DNA from: Rattus norvegicus
Lineage: Eukaryota; Chordata; Mammalia; Rodentia; Muridae
Assembly (NCBI RefSeq): GCF_036323735.1
Contig: NC_086028.1
Span: forward strand, 37,132,001-37,196,000
Reading direction: 5' to 3'
DNA: 64,000 nt
In this document: one piece after another, positions 1-10,741 of the stretch
Layout of the letters: every line of letters begins with the position of its first letter
Numbering within the stretch: position 1 is the stretch's first letter
Program-made: the position numbers and the translations under genes
The notes under the pieces: model-generated
What the model saw: the letters and a program-made list of their open reading frames with translations, nothing else
The model's database searches: none
Told to the model about the DNA's origin: nothing

Positions 1-204
1 GGGGTGGCAGTAAGACCAGCATCTTGGTGTCAAGGGCTGCTGGTGAGGTCATGGGAAGATACGGCACTTGATTCAGGGCAACAGAATGGGAGGTGCTCGG
101 AAAGGCAGCCAGGAAGATAAACCATTGGCCAGGGTTGCCAGGACTAAGCCGAGGTGCCAAGCATCATGGGAATGGAAGACCTGGTGAGGGCAGCATGACT
201 CAAG
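1..204. other. No recognisable feature
   Basis: Moderately GC-balanced unique-looking sequence. I see no repeat, RNA or exon signature on either strand. Confidence 0.5.
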
Positions 205-300
205 CCCTCAGTTCAGACCTAGGTTCATTCCTGATGCCACAACTGGCAGAGGTGTGACCGTCCTAGGCTTCTGTTTTCTCAGCTGTGTAGTGGAGGGAGA
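205..300 (+). repeat. MIR-like ancient SINE fragment
   Basis: The order of blocks follows the MIR core: a TTCAGACCTAGGTTCATTCC-like segment, then a GTGTGACC word, then a TTTTCTCAGCTGTGTAGTGG-like segment matching the MIR 'cctcagtttcctcatctgtaaaatgg' region. It is diverged, as expected for MIR in rodents. Confidence 0.45.
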
Positions 301-2030
301 CACAGTGTTGTCTCCTTGAACTGTGGTGCTGGTTACACGCCATGAGGCCTTCGATGGCCTGGCAGGCGGGGAGGGCTTAGGAGGTGTTAACCACCATGCC
401 TACCTAGCAGGATCATTAGCACTGTGTCCATTAGTGTGAACATTGTTAATTTCCAGAACCTTCTCAGCTGTTCTAGATGGCAGAACTGTCCTTGTGAGTG
501 AGCCCCGGCCAGGTAGGACTAAGGTGTAGAGGTAGAATTGTACACACTGCCCATAACAACCACAATTCCTTCAGAGGCCACTGGGCGAACATCTTGCCTG
601 ATACTCATATCACTCCCTGTCTGAGAGGCCAGAATTTCCCCACTGTCTCTCTCCTCTGGGAGGAGAGATGTTAGTATGCGTGATGTATGTAGTGTGTAAT
701 TACATGTAGATATAAGCACGTGTAGCCTAGCAGGGATGCAGGGAAACGAGGGGTCAGCATCTTTAGGATACTTGGCCACATTGGCTGGGGGATGGTTCAC
801 AGACAATGCCTAGCACTTCCTTGTCCTAGGGCTGGTGGAGGATGTCTTGGGGAGGTGGCTGAAGAGCCACATTGTCTCCTTTGGGGGAAGTCATGGGTAG
901 AATGGGGGCGACAGACCTGCCGAGAACACTGTCAGAGCGCTTCCCAAGCTCTGTGAGATTCCTCAGGAAGGGGACTGCCACTCAGGAGTTAGGGTGCCAG
1001 CAGCACTGCCGAGCAAACCATTCATCAGGATCTTGGCGACAGGTGTTTAAAAGGAGAAAAAAATCGTGTGGATGTGTTTTTTTTCCAAAGTGATTAATAT
1101 TCTAAATTAATGTTGGAGATCCAAATAGCTAAAGTGTAACTATGCAGAAAACTTCTCTGACAGTTTGTAACTTTCTGTCTGTCTTACATCCTCTCAACCT
1201 GCCCCCAGCTCCTACCACCCGAGGGCCCAGGATTTTCTCTGCATTTCCACAGACTTGTTCTAGAGAGGCAGCAGCTCCTTGGGGGATTCAGCTTCTGGTA
1301 CTTGTTAGGAACACCACACCCTCCAGGACAAGAGCAGCATCTCTGTGCCCAGCCAGGGACTTGCCACGCCTGCCCTTTGCCTTGCATCACTCTCTCACCT
1401 GTAGCATCCTGAGATACAGGTAACCATAGCAACCCTTGCTCTCTATACTTTGTTGCATCTCCCTGCTTACAAGCACTCTCAACTCCTTTTAGTGAAAATT
1501 ATAAGGCCCCAAACTAGCCGTGTCAACTCTACTACTTCTGCTCCCATCTGCTGCAGCTAAATCAAACCTGGGCTCCAAGGCACCCCCTCCACTGGGTGCT
1601 GGTCTGATGGCAACTGGAAGGTTCTCTCCCCTCACCTACAGAATGTGTTGCAGATTTTACTGGGGCCCGTGTGTTTTTTAGCAAATACAATTGAATCTTG
1701 AAGTTAGGATTGCTGAGCAGGCAGAAGGGACCAAGGCATGGTGGTCACTTCTGCTTCTCAGGGGTAGAGCAGACAGAAACATCCAGCTCAGGGCTGGTCC
1801 AGATCTGGACCCCTGTGGAGAGAGCTTTCACTGAGCATGCACATATGAACTGACCTCTGACCAGCTGGTTGCCCTGAGCTGACATGTGCGCCATTGTCTT
1901 CCAGGCACTAGATCTTATTCTTGACTTGCTGTCTGTCTTCCCTGACAGGTCCCTGAGGCTTGTGTCATCACGGTCCACATCTTGGCATTTAGCTTCTATC
2001 TACCTATTCACCAACCCCATTAATCTACCC
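301..2030. other. Unique-looking DNA, nothing assigned
   Basis: No SINE, LTR or LINE signature is visible. Short open frames occur (for example 872-1093 and 1142-1423) but none has a recognisable protein family, splice context or codon pattern. Confidence 0.5.
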
Positions 2031-2300
2031 ATCCCTCCCTCCCTCCCTCCCTCCCTTCCTTCCTTCCTTCCTTCCTTCCTTCCTCTCTCTTTTTCTTCCC
2101 TTCTTTCTTTCCCTCCCTCTCTCCCCTCCTCCCTCCCTTCTTCCCTCCTTTCTCTTTATTCCTTCCATCTGTCCACTCATCCTTCCATCTGTCCACTCAT
2201 CTCTCTATCCACCTACCTGTCCATCAACCATTGATTCGCTCATCCATCTATCCATACATCTGTCCGTCTACCCATCCATCCATCTTTCTACCAACCCATT
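2031..2300 (+). repeat. CCCT/CCTT microsatellite grading into CCATC-rich repeat
   Basis: CCCT units run into CCTT units to about 2090, then mixed CT sequence. From about 2160 there are degenerate CCATC/TCCATCTGTCCACTCAT units, including one duplicated block. Low-complexity DNA; the open frame across it is meaningless. Confidence 0.85.
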
Positions 2301-3202
2301 TGTTTTCCTGTCACTACACTTTTCAACTACTCATACCTGTCCACCTAATCATTTAGCTACTGACCCATCGCCCCCATCATTTACCTATTAATCCAGCTAC
2401 TTTTTCTTGAGCTCATATTAAGTTCTATGTTTTTTGCAACCTAAATGTAATTTTTTTTTGCCTTCAGAAATCTCCTTGTCTAGTGGCAAAAGTGGAGAGT
2501 GAACCAGTCCAGTTGGCGTCTATATCTTGATTTCATTTCTACCCTGTTCCCTAATCTGGGACACTGAGGATGGTGAGCTTTCGCTGTCTTAGTCTATGCA
2601 TCTATAGAATGGGAGGGAGAACCATCTTATAGGTCATTGCGAGGTGCTTGGAGCTTGGTGCCTGCTCCCAACTCCAGATGTTAAGCTATTCCCAGAGGCA
2701 TGAATAAGAAGGAGCCCAAGGCAGAGAGTGGTCTGAGCAGTAAGGTGATGCAGGGCCAAGAACCAGTCAGGAGAAAGCGCCAAGGTCTTCTCTCTCAGGT
2801 TGGGACTCACCTGTGCTCTTCTCTCTCTGGGAGTGAGAGTGTGGCACATTCAGGCAGGGCTGCCTCACTGGAGCAAATGCATAAGTAGTTATGGGAACTG
2901 GTGGGCACAGAGCAAGTAGCCAGAGGGCATGCTTTCTGAGAAGCATGGCTCAGCTGAATGCCACAGGAGACACAGAGGCAAGGCTAGCTGCAACCTGGGA
3001 TATCTGGGGGTCACAGATTCCCAGATATCTGCTGGTGGGCTCATAGGTCTCCACCACACACAAGGTTAGACAGAAATGGAAGATATAATTTTGGGCACCT
3101 TACTACATGGGCATTTTTAAAAGTTATCTTAAAAGACACAGAAGCCAAGAGGAAAATCCAGGACAAAAATCAGAACGATTCAAGAAGACTGTGTTTGTAT
3201 AT
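2301..3202. other. Unique-looking DNA with a possible MIR remnant
   Basis: The stretch about 2500-2620 ends in GCATCTATAGAATGGGAGGG, resembling the MIR 'catctgtaaaatgggg' block on the plus strand, but it is weak. The rest shows nothing recognisable. Confidence 0.4.
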
Positions 3203-3412
3203 GGGGTAGGAGAGATGGTTCAGTGGTTAAAATTGGTGTTCTCACAGAGGACCTGAGTTCAGTTCCCAGCATCTATATCGGGTGGCTCACAACTGTCTAT
3301 GACTCCAGTTTTAGGGAATCCAGCATCCTATACTGGCTTCCCGGGCACCTGCACTTGCTTGCACATAGCCACATGTAAACATACACATAATTCAAAATAA
3401 AAGCAAATCTTC
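3203..3412 (+). repeat. SINE B3
   Basis: It begins with a tRNA-like head (AGAGATGGTTCAGTGGTTAA), continues with GGACCTGAGTTCAGTTCCCA and the 'ggctcacaactgtctatgactccag' body, and ends in an A-rich AATAAAAGCAAATCTT tail. This is the full B3 block order; divergence is high, so it is an older copy. Confidence 0.85.
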
Positions 3413-3524
3413 ACAAAAGCTACACTATATTAAAATACATGGGCTATTGTCAAAACAATTCATTTAGCAAAATTATGTTACTCTAAAACCTTATGACTCT
3501 AGGGAGCCTTAAACATAGTGCACA

Positions 3525-3830
3525 GGGCTATGGTGATGGTTTGGTAGGTAAAGTACCTGCTGCGCGATAGCAAAGACCAGAGTTTGGATCCCCAGAACCT
3601 TTATGAAAGCTGATTGGGTCTAGCAGCCAGCCTATAATCTCAGTGCTCCGGGCCAGTGACGGAATCCCCAGAGCAAGCAAGCTGGAAAGTGCTCAAGGAA
3701 GACATGTGATGCCAACCTCTGGCCTCCACATGCATGTTCACATACATGCCTGTGCACCTGCACACATATGCGCTCCCACACATGTGAACATGCATATACA
3801 CATGCACACCAAACACACAAACACACACAC
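3525..3830 (+). repeat. RSINE1/B4-family SINE
   Basis: A tRNA/ID-like head (GGTAAAGTACCTGCTGC ... GATCCCCAGAACC) is followed by a B1-like middle (CAGCCTATAATCTCAGTGCT) and the family's CA-rich 3' part (GATGCCAACCTCTGGCCTCC, then CA-rich words). Diverged but nearly full length. A second copy lies in inverted orientation at 4791-5102. Confidence 0.75.
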
Positions 3831-4790
3831 ATGAAGAAATCCAGTGAAGACATACACACTGTTAGTAATCTAAGATTCTAATGGTCTTAGAGATACAAGA
3901 AAGAAGCCAGGGATATCAGAAAATGAAAAAATAATAAAGCCGTTTAAAGAAGACAGAATCTATTAGCCTAAACATAAAACACAAGGGGAATGCTTTCAGA
4001 GATAGCCAGGGCATGGTGCTGCTCTCTCAGATGTTGCTCCATGGTCGTCTTTCTAGCAATGCCTAATCTTAAAAGGCCACCTGTTTCCTATCCCTTTGCT
4101 TACCTTTCTTAATAATGGGTAACAATTATTATACCATCTGATATATACATATATATGTATACATATACACTTTTTCTTCCCCTTCCACAATGAAATGATA
4201 AATCTTAAAAGCTATAGTTTCATAGATGATAGAAATTCAGTGAATATTAACAGGATCAATTTTTCTGAATTTAAGGAAATGCATAATATTCATTTGTTAT
4301 CACCCTGATGAGACTGAAGGTTCCACGCACAGGTTAATAAAAGCCATAGATACAAACATTTGAAATGCTAGTTCTGAATTCAACCAAGACACAGAGTGTG
4401 AATTTTAGTAGAGAACCTCACTGTATTTTTGAAGTAAGCAGTTTAATGTAATGCCATTTGGATATTAAAAAGATACAAACAAACAAACAAACAAAAAAAG
4501 AAGACAGAAAAAAAAACATCAAGAATCGATGGGGAAAACCAGTAACTAGGACTTTGAAGAAACCTATAAAGTCATTAGTCTCATTGATCAAAGAAAGGGT
4601 AAATATAGAAATAAGTAAGAACAGAAATGAAACACGAGCCACGGTAAGCGCTATAGAAGAGATTTGTTAAGACTTGGGTAAGATAATTGATTTCATTTAT
4701 AGATGTGGGTGTCATTGAATAGCTGCAGAAGGGCTGAACCACTGCACCCAATACTACTGCAGGCTTCCAGAGAAATGCACCTCTTCTTTT
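3831..4790. other. AT-rich unique-looking DNA with short simple repeats
   Basis: Contains an imperfect (TATACA)n tract near 4138-4172 and a (CAAA)n tract near 4480-4498. No mobile element or exon is recognisable. Confidence 0.5.
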
Positions 4791-5102
4791 TTTGTGTGTG
4801 CATGTGTGTTTAGATGTTTGTAGGTATGTTGTGCATGTAGACACACTATGCTTGCATGTGAAGGCAGAGGTTGATGTTGTAGGACTCCCTCAGTTTCTCA
4901 CCACCTTATATCTTGAGGCCTGGTTTCTCTCATTGAATCTGGACCTCTCTTTAGCTGGGCCGTCTGGCTCCAGGACTCTGTCTCTGCCTCCCCAGCACTG
5001 GGACTACACATGGATGTCTTGCTGCCTGGCTTTTTTTATGGGGGTTCTGAGGATCAAATGTAGATCCTCATCCTTGCAAAGCAGGTGCTTTCCCAACCCT
5101 CC
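4791..5102 (-). repeat. RSINE1/B4-family SINE, reversed
   Basis: Read on the plus strand: GT-rich head, GGCAGAGGTTGATGTTGTAG, a CCCCAGCACTGGGACTACAC B1-like core, then TTCTGAGGATCAAATGTAGATCC and CAGGTGCTTTCCCAACCC. That is the reverse of the RSINE1/B4 order. Old copy with many substitutions. Confidence 0.75.
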
Positions 5103-5152
5103 TTTTTATTTCTTTATAAGGAAATGCATCTTCTTACTTTGCCTTTGGGTTC

Positions 5153-5508
5153 TCTTATGGGTTGAATTGTATCCTTCCAAAAGATACATTGAAGCCTTCA
5201 GTCTAGGCATCTGTGAATGTCACCTCATTTGGAAACCAGAGCCTTCGAAAAAGTAATCAGATTCAGGTGAAGTCATGAGAGGCGACCCTAACCCAGTGTG
5301 ACAGTGTTCTTGTATGAAGTGGGAGAGAGAAGGCAGCATCAGACCAAGGAACCACAAGGGCTGGCCACTAGGTGGCAGAAGGCAGGGATGCCTAAGGGAC
5401 TCCTGTCTAGGACCTCAGAGGATGCACAGTTCTGGCACCTTACTTTCCTGCCGGACCTCTGCTTTAAACCACACAGGCTGCTACTTTGCTAAGGCAGCCA
5501 CGGAAAAG
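5153..5508 (+). mobile_element. MLT1-type ERVL-MaLR solo LTR
   Basis: It opens with TTATGGGTTGAATTGTATCC, carries CATTTGGAAACCAGAGCC and GAAGTCATGAGAGGCGACCC, and closes with TGCTACTTTGCTAAGGCAGC. These are the mammalian-wide MLT1 LTR signatures in the right order. Probably a solo LTR; much older than the MT/ORR1 copies elsewhere. Confidence 0.75.
5362..5380 (+). promoter_or_regulatory. CTCF-like motif inside MLT1
   Basis: TGGCCACTAGGTGGCAGAA agrees well with the CTCF core (CCAC-N-AG-G-TGGC-AG). Occupancy cannot be judged from sequence. It lies in an LTR region that does not normally carry this core, so it would have arisen by mutation. Confidence 0.4.
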
Positions 5509-5700
5509 TATCCCTCTCCATGTCGCCTATTGGGCCACATTTATCATGTCGTTTAGGTCTGTGATGTCTCCATCACTCCCAGTAACAGTTTCCTCTGTTA
5601 CTCAAAAATAGAACCATCAGGAGCACTTCTATCCATTCTGTTTGTGGCTGTGGTTCTGAGCTCTCCTGACAGTACTGTTTCATTAAGAAAAAAAAATGAC
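5509..5700. other. Short unassigned spacer
   Basis: Unique-looking, ending in an A-rich run before the B1 tail. No feature seen. Confidence 0.5.
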
Positions 5701-5846
5701 TTTTTGTTTTTGTTTTTGTTTTTGGGTTTTCAAGACAGGGTTTCTCTGCATAGCCCTGGCTGTCCTAGAACTTGCTCTGTAGACCAGGCTCCATCTGCCT
5801 CTGCCTTCTGAGTACCGGGACTAAAGGCATGTGCCACCATGCCTGG
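5701..5846 (-). repeat. SINE B1
   Basis: On the plus strand a (TTTTTG)n tail leads into AAGACAGGGTTTCTCTGCAT and then CATGTGCCACCATGCCTGG, the reverse of a full-length 7SL-derived B1. The tail is still A/C-rich. Confidence 0.9.
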
Positions 5847-6005
5847 AGATTTATTTTTAATTGTATGTGCACATGGGTGCAGTGCCTTTGGATGCCAGAA
5901 GAGGGCATCAGATTCCTTGTGGCTGGAGTCACAGGAGGTTTTGCGCTGCCTGATGTGAGTGCTGGGAACTGAGCTCAGATCCTCTGCAAGAGCAGTATAT
6001 GCTCT
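5847..6005 (-). repeat. SINE B3, reversed
   Basis: AGATTTATTTTTAATTGTAT followed by GCCAGAAGAGGGCATCAGAT and GCTCAGATCCTCTGCAAGAG is the reversed B3 body. It abuts the B1. The CCAGAAGAGGGCAT block is the CTCF-like segment carried by many B2/B3 copies. Confidence 0.8.
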
Positions 6006-6419
6006 GAAAAGTTGGGACATGTCTGCTCCAACTTGTAAAAGCTCTCTGGTTGCAACTTTGTGATTCTCACAACATTTGTTGCTATTCCATCTATATTTTA
6101 TTGTAACATAATTCTTGCTAAAGTTTAGTTTATAGACATGGAATAGCAAGACAACATTTTAGTTTATATTAAGTAGAATTAAGTTTGTTTTTTTTTTTTT
6201 AAGTTGGGGTTCCATAGGCAGAGGTCCATGCTAATTTTATTTCAGAATTCATTCGTGAAAAATTTCAAAGAATGACGACATACAGACAGTGGGGATTAGC
6301 ATTGGGGACACATGTCCCTGACTTTGCCAGAGAATGCCATTGGTGATGGCTCTTTATCAGGAAGGTCATGGCAGGGTCACTGCAGAGATGATGCCCTCAG
6401 CTACCCTCCATAAAAATTG
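6006..6419. other. Unassigned DNA
   Basis: Contains a T-run near 6186-6200. No SINE, LTR or exon signature is seen. Confidence 0.5.
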
Positions 6420-6469
6420 ATCAAGCTAGACAAGGTGGTGTGTGCCTACGGTCTCAGCTCTGGGGAGGC

Positions 6470-6930
6470 TGCAAGGGTTCATTTTCATCACTAGCTTGGC
6501 CAGATTTAGAAATAACTTGGACTTTCAGGAACTGGGCACGTCTGTGAGAGGATTTCCAGAGAGGTTTTACTGAGGTGGAAAGACTTATCCTGAATGCAGG
6601 TAGAGCCATCCCCTGGCCTGCGGTCCCACGCTGAACAAGTGGCCTCATTATGTTGCCACAGCTGAGAACTGTCCCTGCCACCATGTCTTCTTCCCATCAC
6701 GGGCTGTGTTCCTGCCAATGGGGAGCTCACATACACCCATACACCCTTTATTCTTTAAGTTGCTTCTTTTATTTTTTTTTCCTTTTTCTTTTTTTCAGAG
6801 CTGGGGACCGAACCCAGGGCCTTGTGCTTGCTAGGCAAGCGCTCTACCACTGAGCTAAATTCCCAACCCCTTTAAGTTGCTTCTTGTCAACTGTTTGATT
6901 ACAGCAATAAAAAAGTATGTAATGAATACA
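6470..6930 (+). mobile_element. MaLR-related solo LTR inside B1, hit by ID
   Basis: Starts TGCAAGG and ends AATACA (TG...CA). It contains the rodent block TTTCCAGAGAGGTTTTACTG and ends with AAGTTGCTTCTTGTCAACTG...ACAGCAATAAAAAAG. Probable 5-bp target duplication GAGGC/GAGGT with one mismatch. Subfamily not assigned. The ID at 6769-6869 disrupts its 3' part. Confidence 0.6.
6769..6869 (-). repeat. SINE ID, reversed
   Basis: The plus strand shows a T-rich tail, then CAGAGCTGGGGACCGAACCC and GCTCTACCACTGAGCTAAAT. A 16-bp target duplication CTTTAAGTTGCTTCTT flanks it at 6753-6768 and 6870-6885. The GCCTAGCAAGC word (reverse reading) is BC1-like. Confidence 0.95.
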
Positions 6931-7024
6931 GAGGTTGAGGCAGGGGGATTACTTAAGTCTAGGGGTTTAAGATCAGTCTACTCAACACAGTAAGACTCCA
7001 TCCAAAGGAAAGGAGAATATGTAA

Positions 7025-7180
7025 GGGCCAGAGAGATGGCACAATGGTTAAGAACATGGAGAATCCAGGTCCAGTTCCCATACTTACATGGTGGCTCCAG
7101 GTCCAGGAATCTGAGAGCCTCATCTGGCTTCTGTGGGTATCAGGCGTGCACACTGTACACAGACATGAATGCGAGTGAAT
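7025..7180 (+). repeat. SINE B3 fragment
   Basis: GGGCCAGAGAGATGGCACAA, then GGTGGCTCCAGGTCCAGGAA and GAGCCTCATCTGGCTTCTGT, follow the B3 body in order. The 3' tail is missing or eroded. Confidence 0.7.
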
Positions 7181-7654
7181 TGAGCCACTCTCTTCTCTAT
7201 ATGCAGACTGGACATCTAAGGCCAACTGTGCCAGCCTTCTGGCTGCTGGCCAGAGCAGCTGCTGGCAGGAGTCTGGACAGAAGCCTCTCTGTCTACCACA
7301 CGTTCTTTTTTCATTTTGATTTCCAGTTCCCCTCTAGCCTTTGGAGTGAGAGTATTCGCACCTCACGAGTTCTCCCAGAGCCTTCACGATTTAAGTGGCC
7401 TTTGCTGAAACACATTCTGTTAATGGCAGCCGAGGGGCTAAGTCCTCCCTGACCTTCTGGCCTGGAAGGTCTACCTTAGCCAGAATTATTTACCTGACCA
7501 GCCTCAGCCACGAGAGGGAGGCCCTGAAAAACCATAAACCAAGCTGCATGGGAGTGGGGTATGTGGCCCACACTGGAGGTTTTCTCTTCTGACCTTGAGA
7601 CCCAAGGACATGGGAGGGGTGTTCTACTGCCCAGGCTTGGCCAGGTCAAGTGCA
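7181..7654. other. Unassigned DNA
   Basis: Moderate GC, no repeat recognised. Short frames on both strands have no recognisable family. Confidence 0.45.
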
Positions 7655-7870
7655 GGCGGTCAGTAACACTGCATCCGCAGTCAGGAAGCAGGAATCCACT
7701 GATGCTGGCACTCAGTTCACTTTCTCCTTTAAATTCAGTCAGGAGCCCCATACCATGAGGTGGCGCCACCCACATTGAGTAGGTCTTAACTCAGTTGGTT
7801 CCATCTGGAAACTTCCTCACCATCCCCTACCTCCCAACAAAGTTTGTCTCTGAGATGAGTCTATGTCCTG
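7655..7870 (-). mobile_element. MaLR-type LTR fragment, reversed
   Basis: GCATCCGCAGTCAGGAAGCA, CTGGCACTCAGTTCACTTTC and GGTGGCGCCACCCACATTGA follow the reversed order of a common rodent MaLR-like LTR (also seen at 52480-52830). Truncated on both sides. Confidence 0.55.
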
Positions 7871-8858
7871 TCATGTTCATACTCAATACTAATCAGGACA
7901 GCATCTGCTGTCCTCCCTGGCTTAACTGGGGAGGACTAGGCTGCAGGAGAGGCTGAGTCATACATCCTCCCTACGTTCTTTGACTCTCCCCCCTAAGCTT
8001 GTCCAAGTGTCTCAGAGGAAAGAGGAAGCTTTCGAAGTTCCAGTGGCTCTGGAAGCCAAGTAGCCTTGGGGAGCCCAGGGTGAGAGGCCAGAGGAAGCAG
8101 CCGGTTCAGCGATGACCCCTCCGGGTGGGGTTCATGTTTCGAGCCTCCAGGTCCTTGTTGCACTTGAACCCCAGCACTCCAGCTGCACCTCACCCCAATA
8201 TGCTCTGCTCGGAAGTAGTCAGAATGCGCTAAAAATGCAGCGACAATGGGCGACTTTGGGGGATATTTTTAAGGGTGACAGATCTGAGAGTCATTAGTAG
8301 CAGAAACACGGGACTCTTAGGAAAAAAAAATAAAAGATGAAATAAGGCCACATCTCTGGATGTCGTGCCTCACACCTCAGCCGTGTCCTCAAGCAACACC
8401 ACCCTGTTCTCCAGCCTAGATCCTGCCACTGAGTGCTGGAGACACGGTCAGAAATCCTGAGATGCTTGCTCTGGGCCCTGAGTCATCGTCTCTCAGCCCC
8501 CTAATGTAGAGACTTCTTCAGCCTGGGGCACTGATTCTGTGTGGCCTCTGGTCCTCCGGCTGAACAGGTAGGGCTGGCTCCTCCGGCCAGCATCCAAGGT
8601 GCTAGCTAGGAGGACAGGAGCTACTCAGAGCCTCATGGCTTGAGAGAAGGGTATGGCCTTCTTGCTTGTGGTGCCACTCATTAGAAAAAGCAGGCTGTTG
8701 AGACAGGGTGGGACAGCAGGGTTGGGGGAGGGAGGAGAGGGGAGCACTGGTGATCAGAACTGTTCAGGTGACATTTCCCTTCAGCTCAGGCTGTCCTACA
8801 CAAGTGTGGTTCAGGCCACAGGACAGACACAATCTAGGAGGGGCAGAATGTAGGCACA
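7871..8858. other. Unique-looking DNA, nothing assigned
   Basis: No repeat signature or convincing exon. A GGGGATATTTTTAAGG word at about 8260 is MEF2-like but isolated. Confidence 0.45.
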
Positions 8859-9018
8859 GATGTGGTGATGTGTCTCAGTGGGAAAAGGACACTCACAGCC
8901 AAGCCCTAATGGCTTGAGTTGGATCCCCGGTACCCACACAGTGGAGGAGAGAAGTTGTCCTCTGACCTCAGGACCACTGTAACATTCTCTTCCTCTCCCT
9001 CTCACTGTAATAAATAAT
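8859..9018 (+). repeat. SINE B3A-like
   Basis: Head TGTGTCTCAGTGGGAAAAGG, then GAGTTGGATCCCCGGTACCC and AAGTTGTCCTCTGACCTCAG, ending in an AATAAATAA tail. The block order fits the B3A/B3 group. Confidence 0.7.
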
Positions 9019-9171
9019 TTTTAGTATAGGAGCAGTGCACAATCATAAACCCAAGAGTAGAGAGTAGAAAGCACAAAGGGAGGTGATGCCTCATGGGGTG
9101 ACCTGTGATGACCTTACAGAGAAGGAGGAGCAATGGAGAAATCTGGGTATGGACTCAACAGACTCTGAGTA

Positions 9172-9173
<2 letters not shown>

Positions 9174-9217
<44 letters not shown>

Positions 9218-9230
9218 ATATATATATAAT
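9174..9230 (+). repeat. (CA)n microsatellite with (TA)n end
   Basis: About 21 uninterrupted AC units followed by TCATATATATATAAT. Probably length-polymorphic. Confidence 0.95.
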
Positions 9231-9398
9231 TTTGACTGGACTTCAGCGTGTTATTTAATCCAGGATCACCTTGAACCTGGCCCTCTAGAGTATAGGATAA
9301 TTATCTTGGACCACTGTACACTGTTTATGCAGTGCTGGGAAGTAACCTAGGGTTTCATGCATCCTAGTCAATCACCTTCCTGCTGAGCTACCAGACGA
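9231..9398 (-). repeat. B4-like SINE remnant, reversed
   Basis: A B1-like part (CCAGGATCACCTTGAACCTG) followed by an ID-like part (GTGCTGGGAAGTAACCTAGG ... CCTGCTGAGCTACC) on the reverse strand is the B4 dimer order. Heavily diverged. Confidence 0.5.
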
Positions 9399-9901
9399 TC
9401 TATATTTCACTGGGATCTCTGTGGCTCCTATTCGGAGAACATGCTGTGGGAGGGTAAGGGCGGATCAGGGCGATCCATGACGGGAGACAGATGGAATGGT
9501 GGGTTGGGAGTAAAGGATGCTTGAAAAGTCATGTGGTCAGCTACTGTACTTCAGATGGAGAGCAGAGGCGGGTATATGAGGAGACCCTTGTCAAGTCCTT
9601 CCAAGGACAGGTGGCCAGATAGGACCTGAGATCTGGTCCTTTCCTTACCTCTGGTCACTGGACAGTGTTTCTTCTCCATGTGTCTACTGGTCGGGACCCA
9701 TGGTTTAAAGGGTTGGGGCAGCAGCCTGGTGGCGACACAAACTCTGCTTAGTCTGTTTTCCGTATCTCCTCTTCATATGCCGTCCACGATTCAAGTTCTC
9801 CCTCCTCCTCCCCTTCTTCCTCCTCCTCCATAGTTCCACTTTCCCTTCCATCCTCTGTGTTCTTCCTCCTCTCTAGTTTTTCCTCTCATCCTGACTGGAT
9901 T
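9399..9901. other. Unassigned DNA with a CT-rich patch
   Basis: CTCCTCCTCC-type sequence lies at about 9798-9890. Otherwise no recognisable feature. Confidence 0.5.
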
Positions 9902-10295
9902 TGTGTGTTAGCTTGACACAAGCTAGACTCATCAGAGAGGAAAGAGTCTCAGGTGAGAAATTGCCTCCATGAGATCCAGCTGTAAGGCATTTTCTCAATT
10001 AGCGATCAATGGGGGAGGGCCTGGCCTACTGTGGGTGGTGCCATTCCTGGGCTGGTGGTCCTGGGTTCTATAAGAAAGCAAGCTGAGCAAGCCATGGGAA
10101 GCAAGCCAGTAAGCAGCACCCATCCATGGCCTCTCCATCAGCTCCTGCCTCCTAGTTCCTGCCCTGCTTGAGTTCCTGTCCTGACTTCCTTCAGTGATGA
10201 GTAGCAATGTGGAAGTGTGAGCTGAATAAACCCTTTCCTCCCCAACTTGCTTTTTGGTCATGATGTTTTTGATGCAACAACACTAACCCTAAGAC
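9902..10295 (+). mobile_element. ORR1-type MaLR solo LTR
   Basis: Starts TGTGTGTTAGCTTGACACAA, contains GGTGGTGCCATTCCTGGGCT and GGTTCTATAAGAAAGCAAGC (a TATAA-like core), and ends AACACTAACCCTAAGAC. A polyadenylation signal (AATAAA) lies near 10223. Full-length ORR1 LTR with modest divergence; no internal region or second LTR. Confidence 0.9.
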
Positions 10296-10741
10296 GCTCC
10301 CTTTGTCCTGAGTATGGGGAGAATTAAATCCAATTTGATATGGGGGTGGCCTGTTGCTGAGGTCCATAGGTGGTATTATTTGGTCCACATGTCATCTAGT
10401 TCCTGTGGCTGGGGGAGTAAGGTCTAAGATGAATTTCTTGCCAGGTTCTGGCCCATAGAGGAAAAGATGGACAGCAGGGCTCCTGATTTCCTCTGCTGAC
10501 TGGGGAGAGGAGTCACTCTGGGGCCTCTGAGAGCTGAGGGACCATCTTGGAGAAGTATCTGTGACCATGACCTTCACAGGGCTCCTTTTTTGGGCATGTG
10601 GTAAGTCATGTCATTAAGATGAATGTGTGTTTTGGGAGAGGGTGTAAATATATAAATGGTGTCCTTGCCAGCCCCATATATCACCCCGTGTTTATTCAGT
10701 GCCCGGTGCATAAACTAGAAAGGCACGCATTGCTATTTGGG
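10296..10741. other. Unassigned DNA
   Basis: No repeat or exon signature recognised. Confidence 0.45.

Larger units (their letters stand above)
6420..7015 (+). repeat. SINE B1, split by a MaLR LTR
   Basis: The left half (about 6420-6469) carries GGTGGTGTGTGCCTACGGTC. The right half (about 6931-7015) resumes with GAGGTTGAGGCAGGGGGATT and ends near ACAGTAAGACTCC. Together they rebuild the B1/PB1 order, interrupted exactly at the LTR boundaries with GAGGC and GAGGT on the two sides. Confidence 0.65.

Noticed and set aside
4792..5256. 154-residue frame
   Set aside because: Spans a reversed RSINE1 and the start of an MLT1 LTR.
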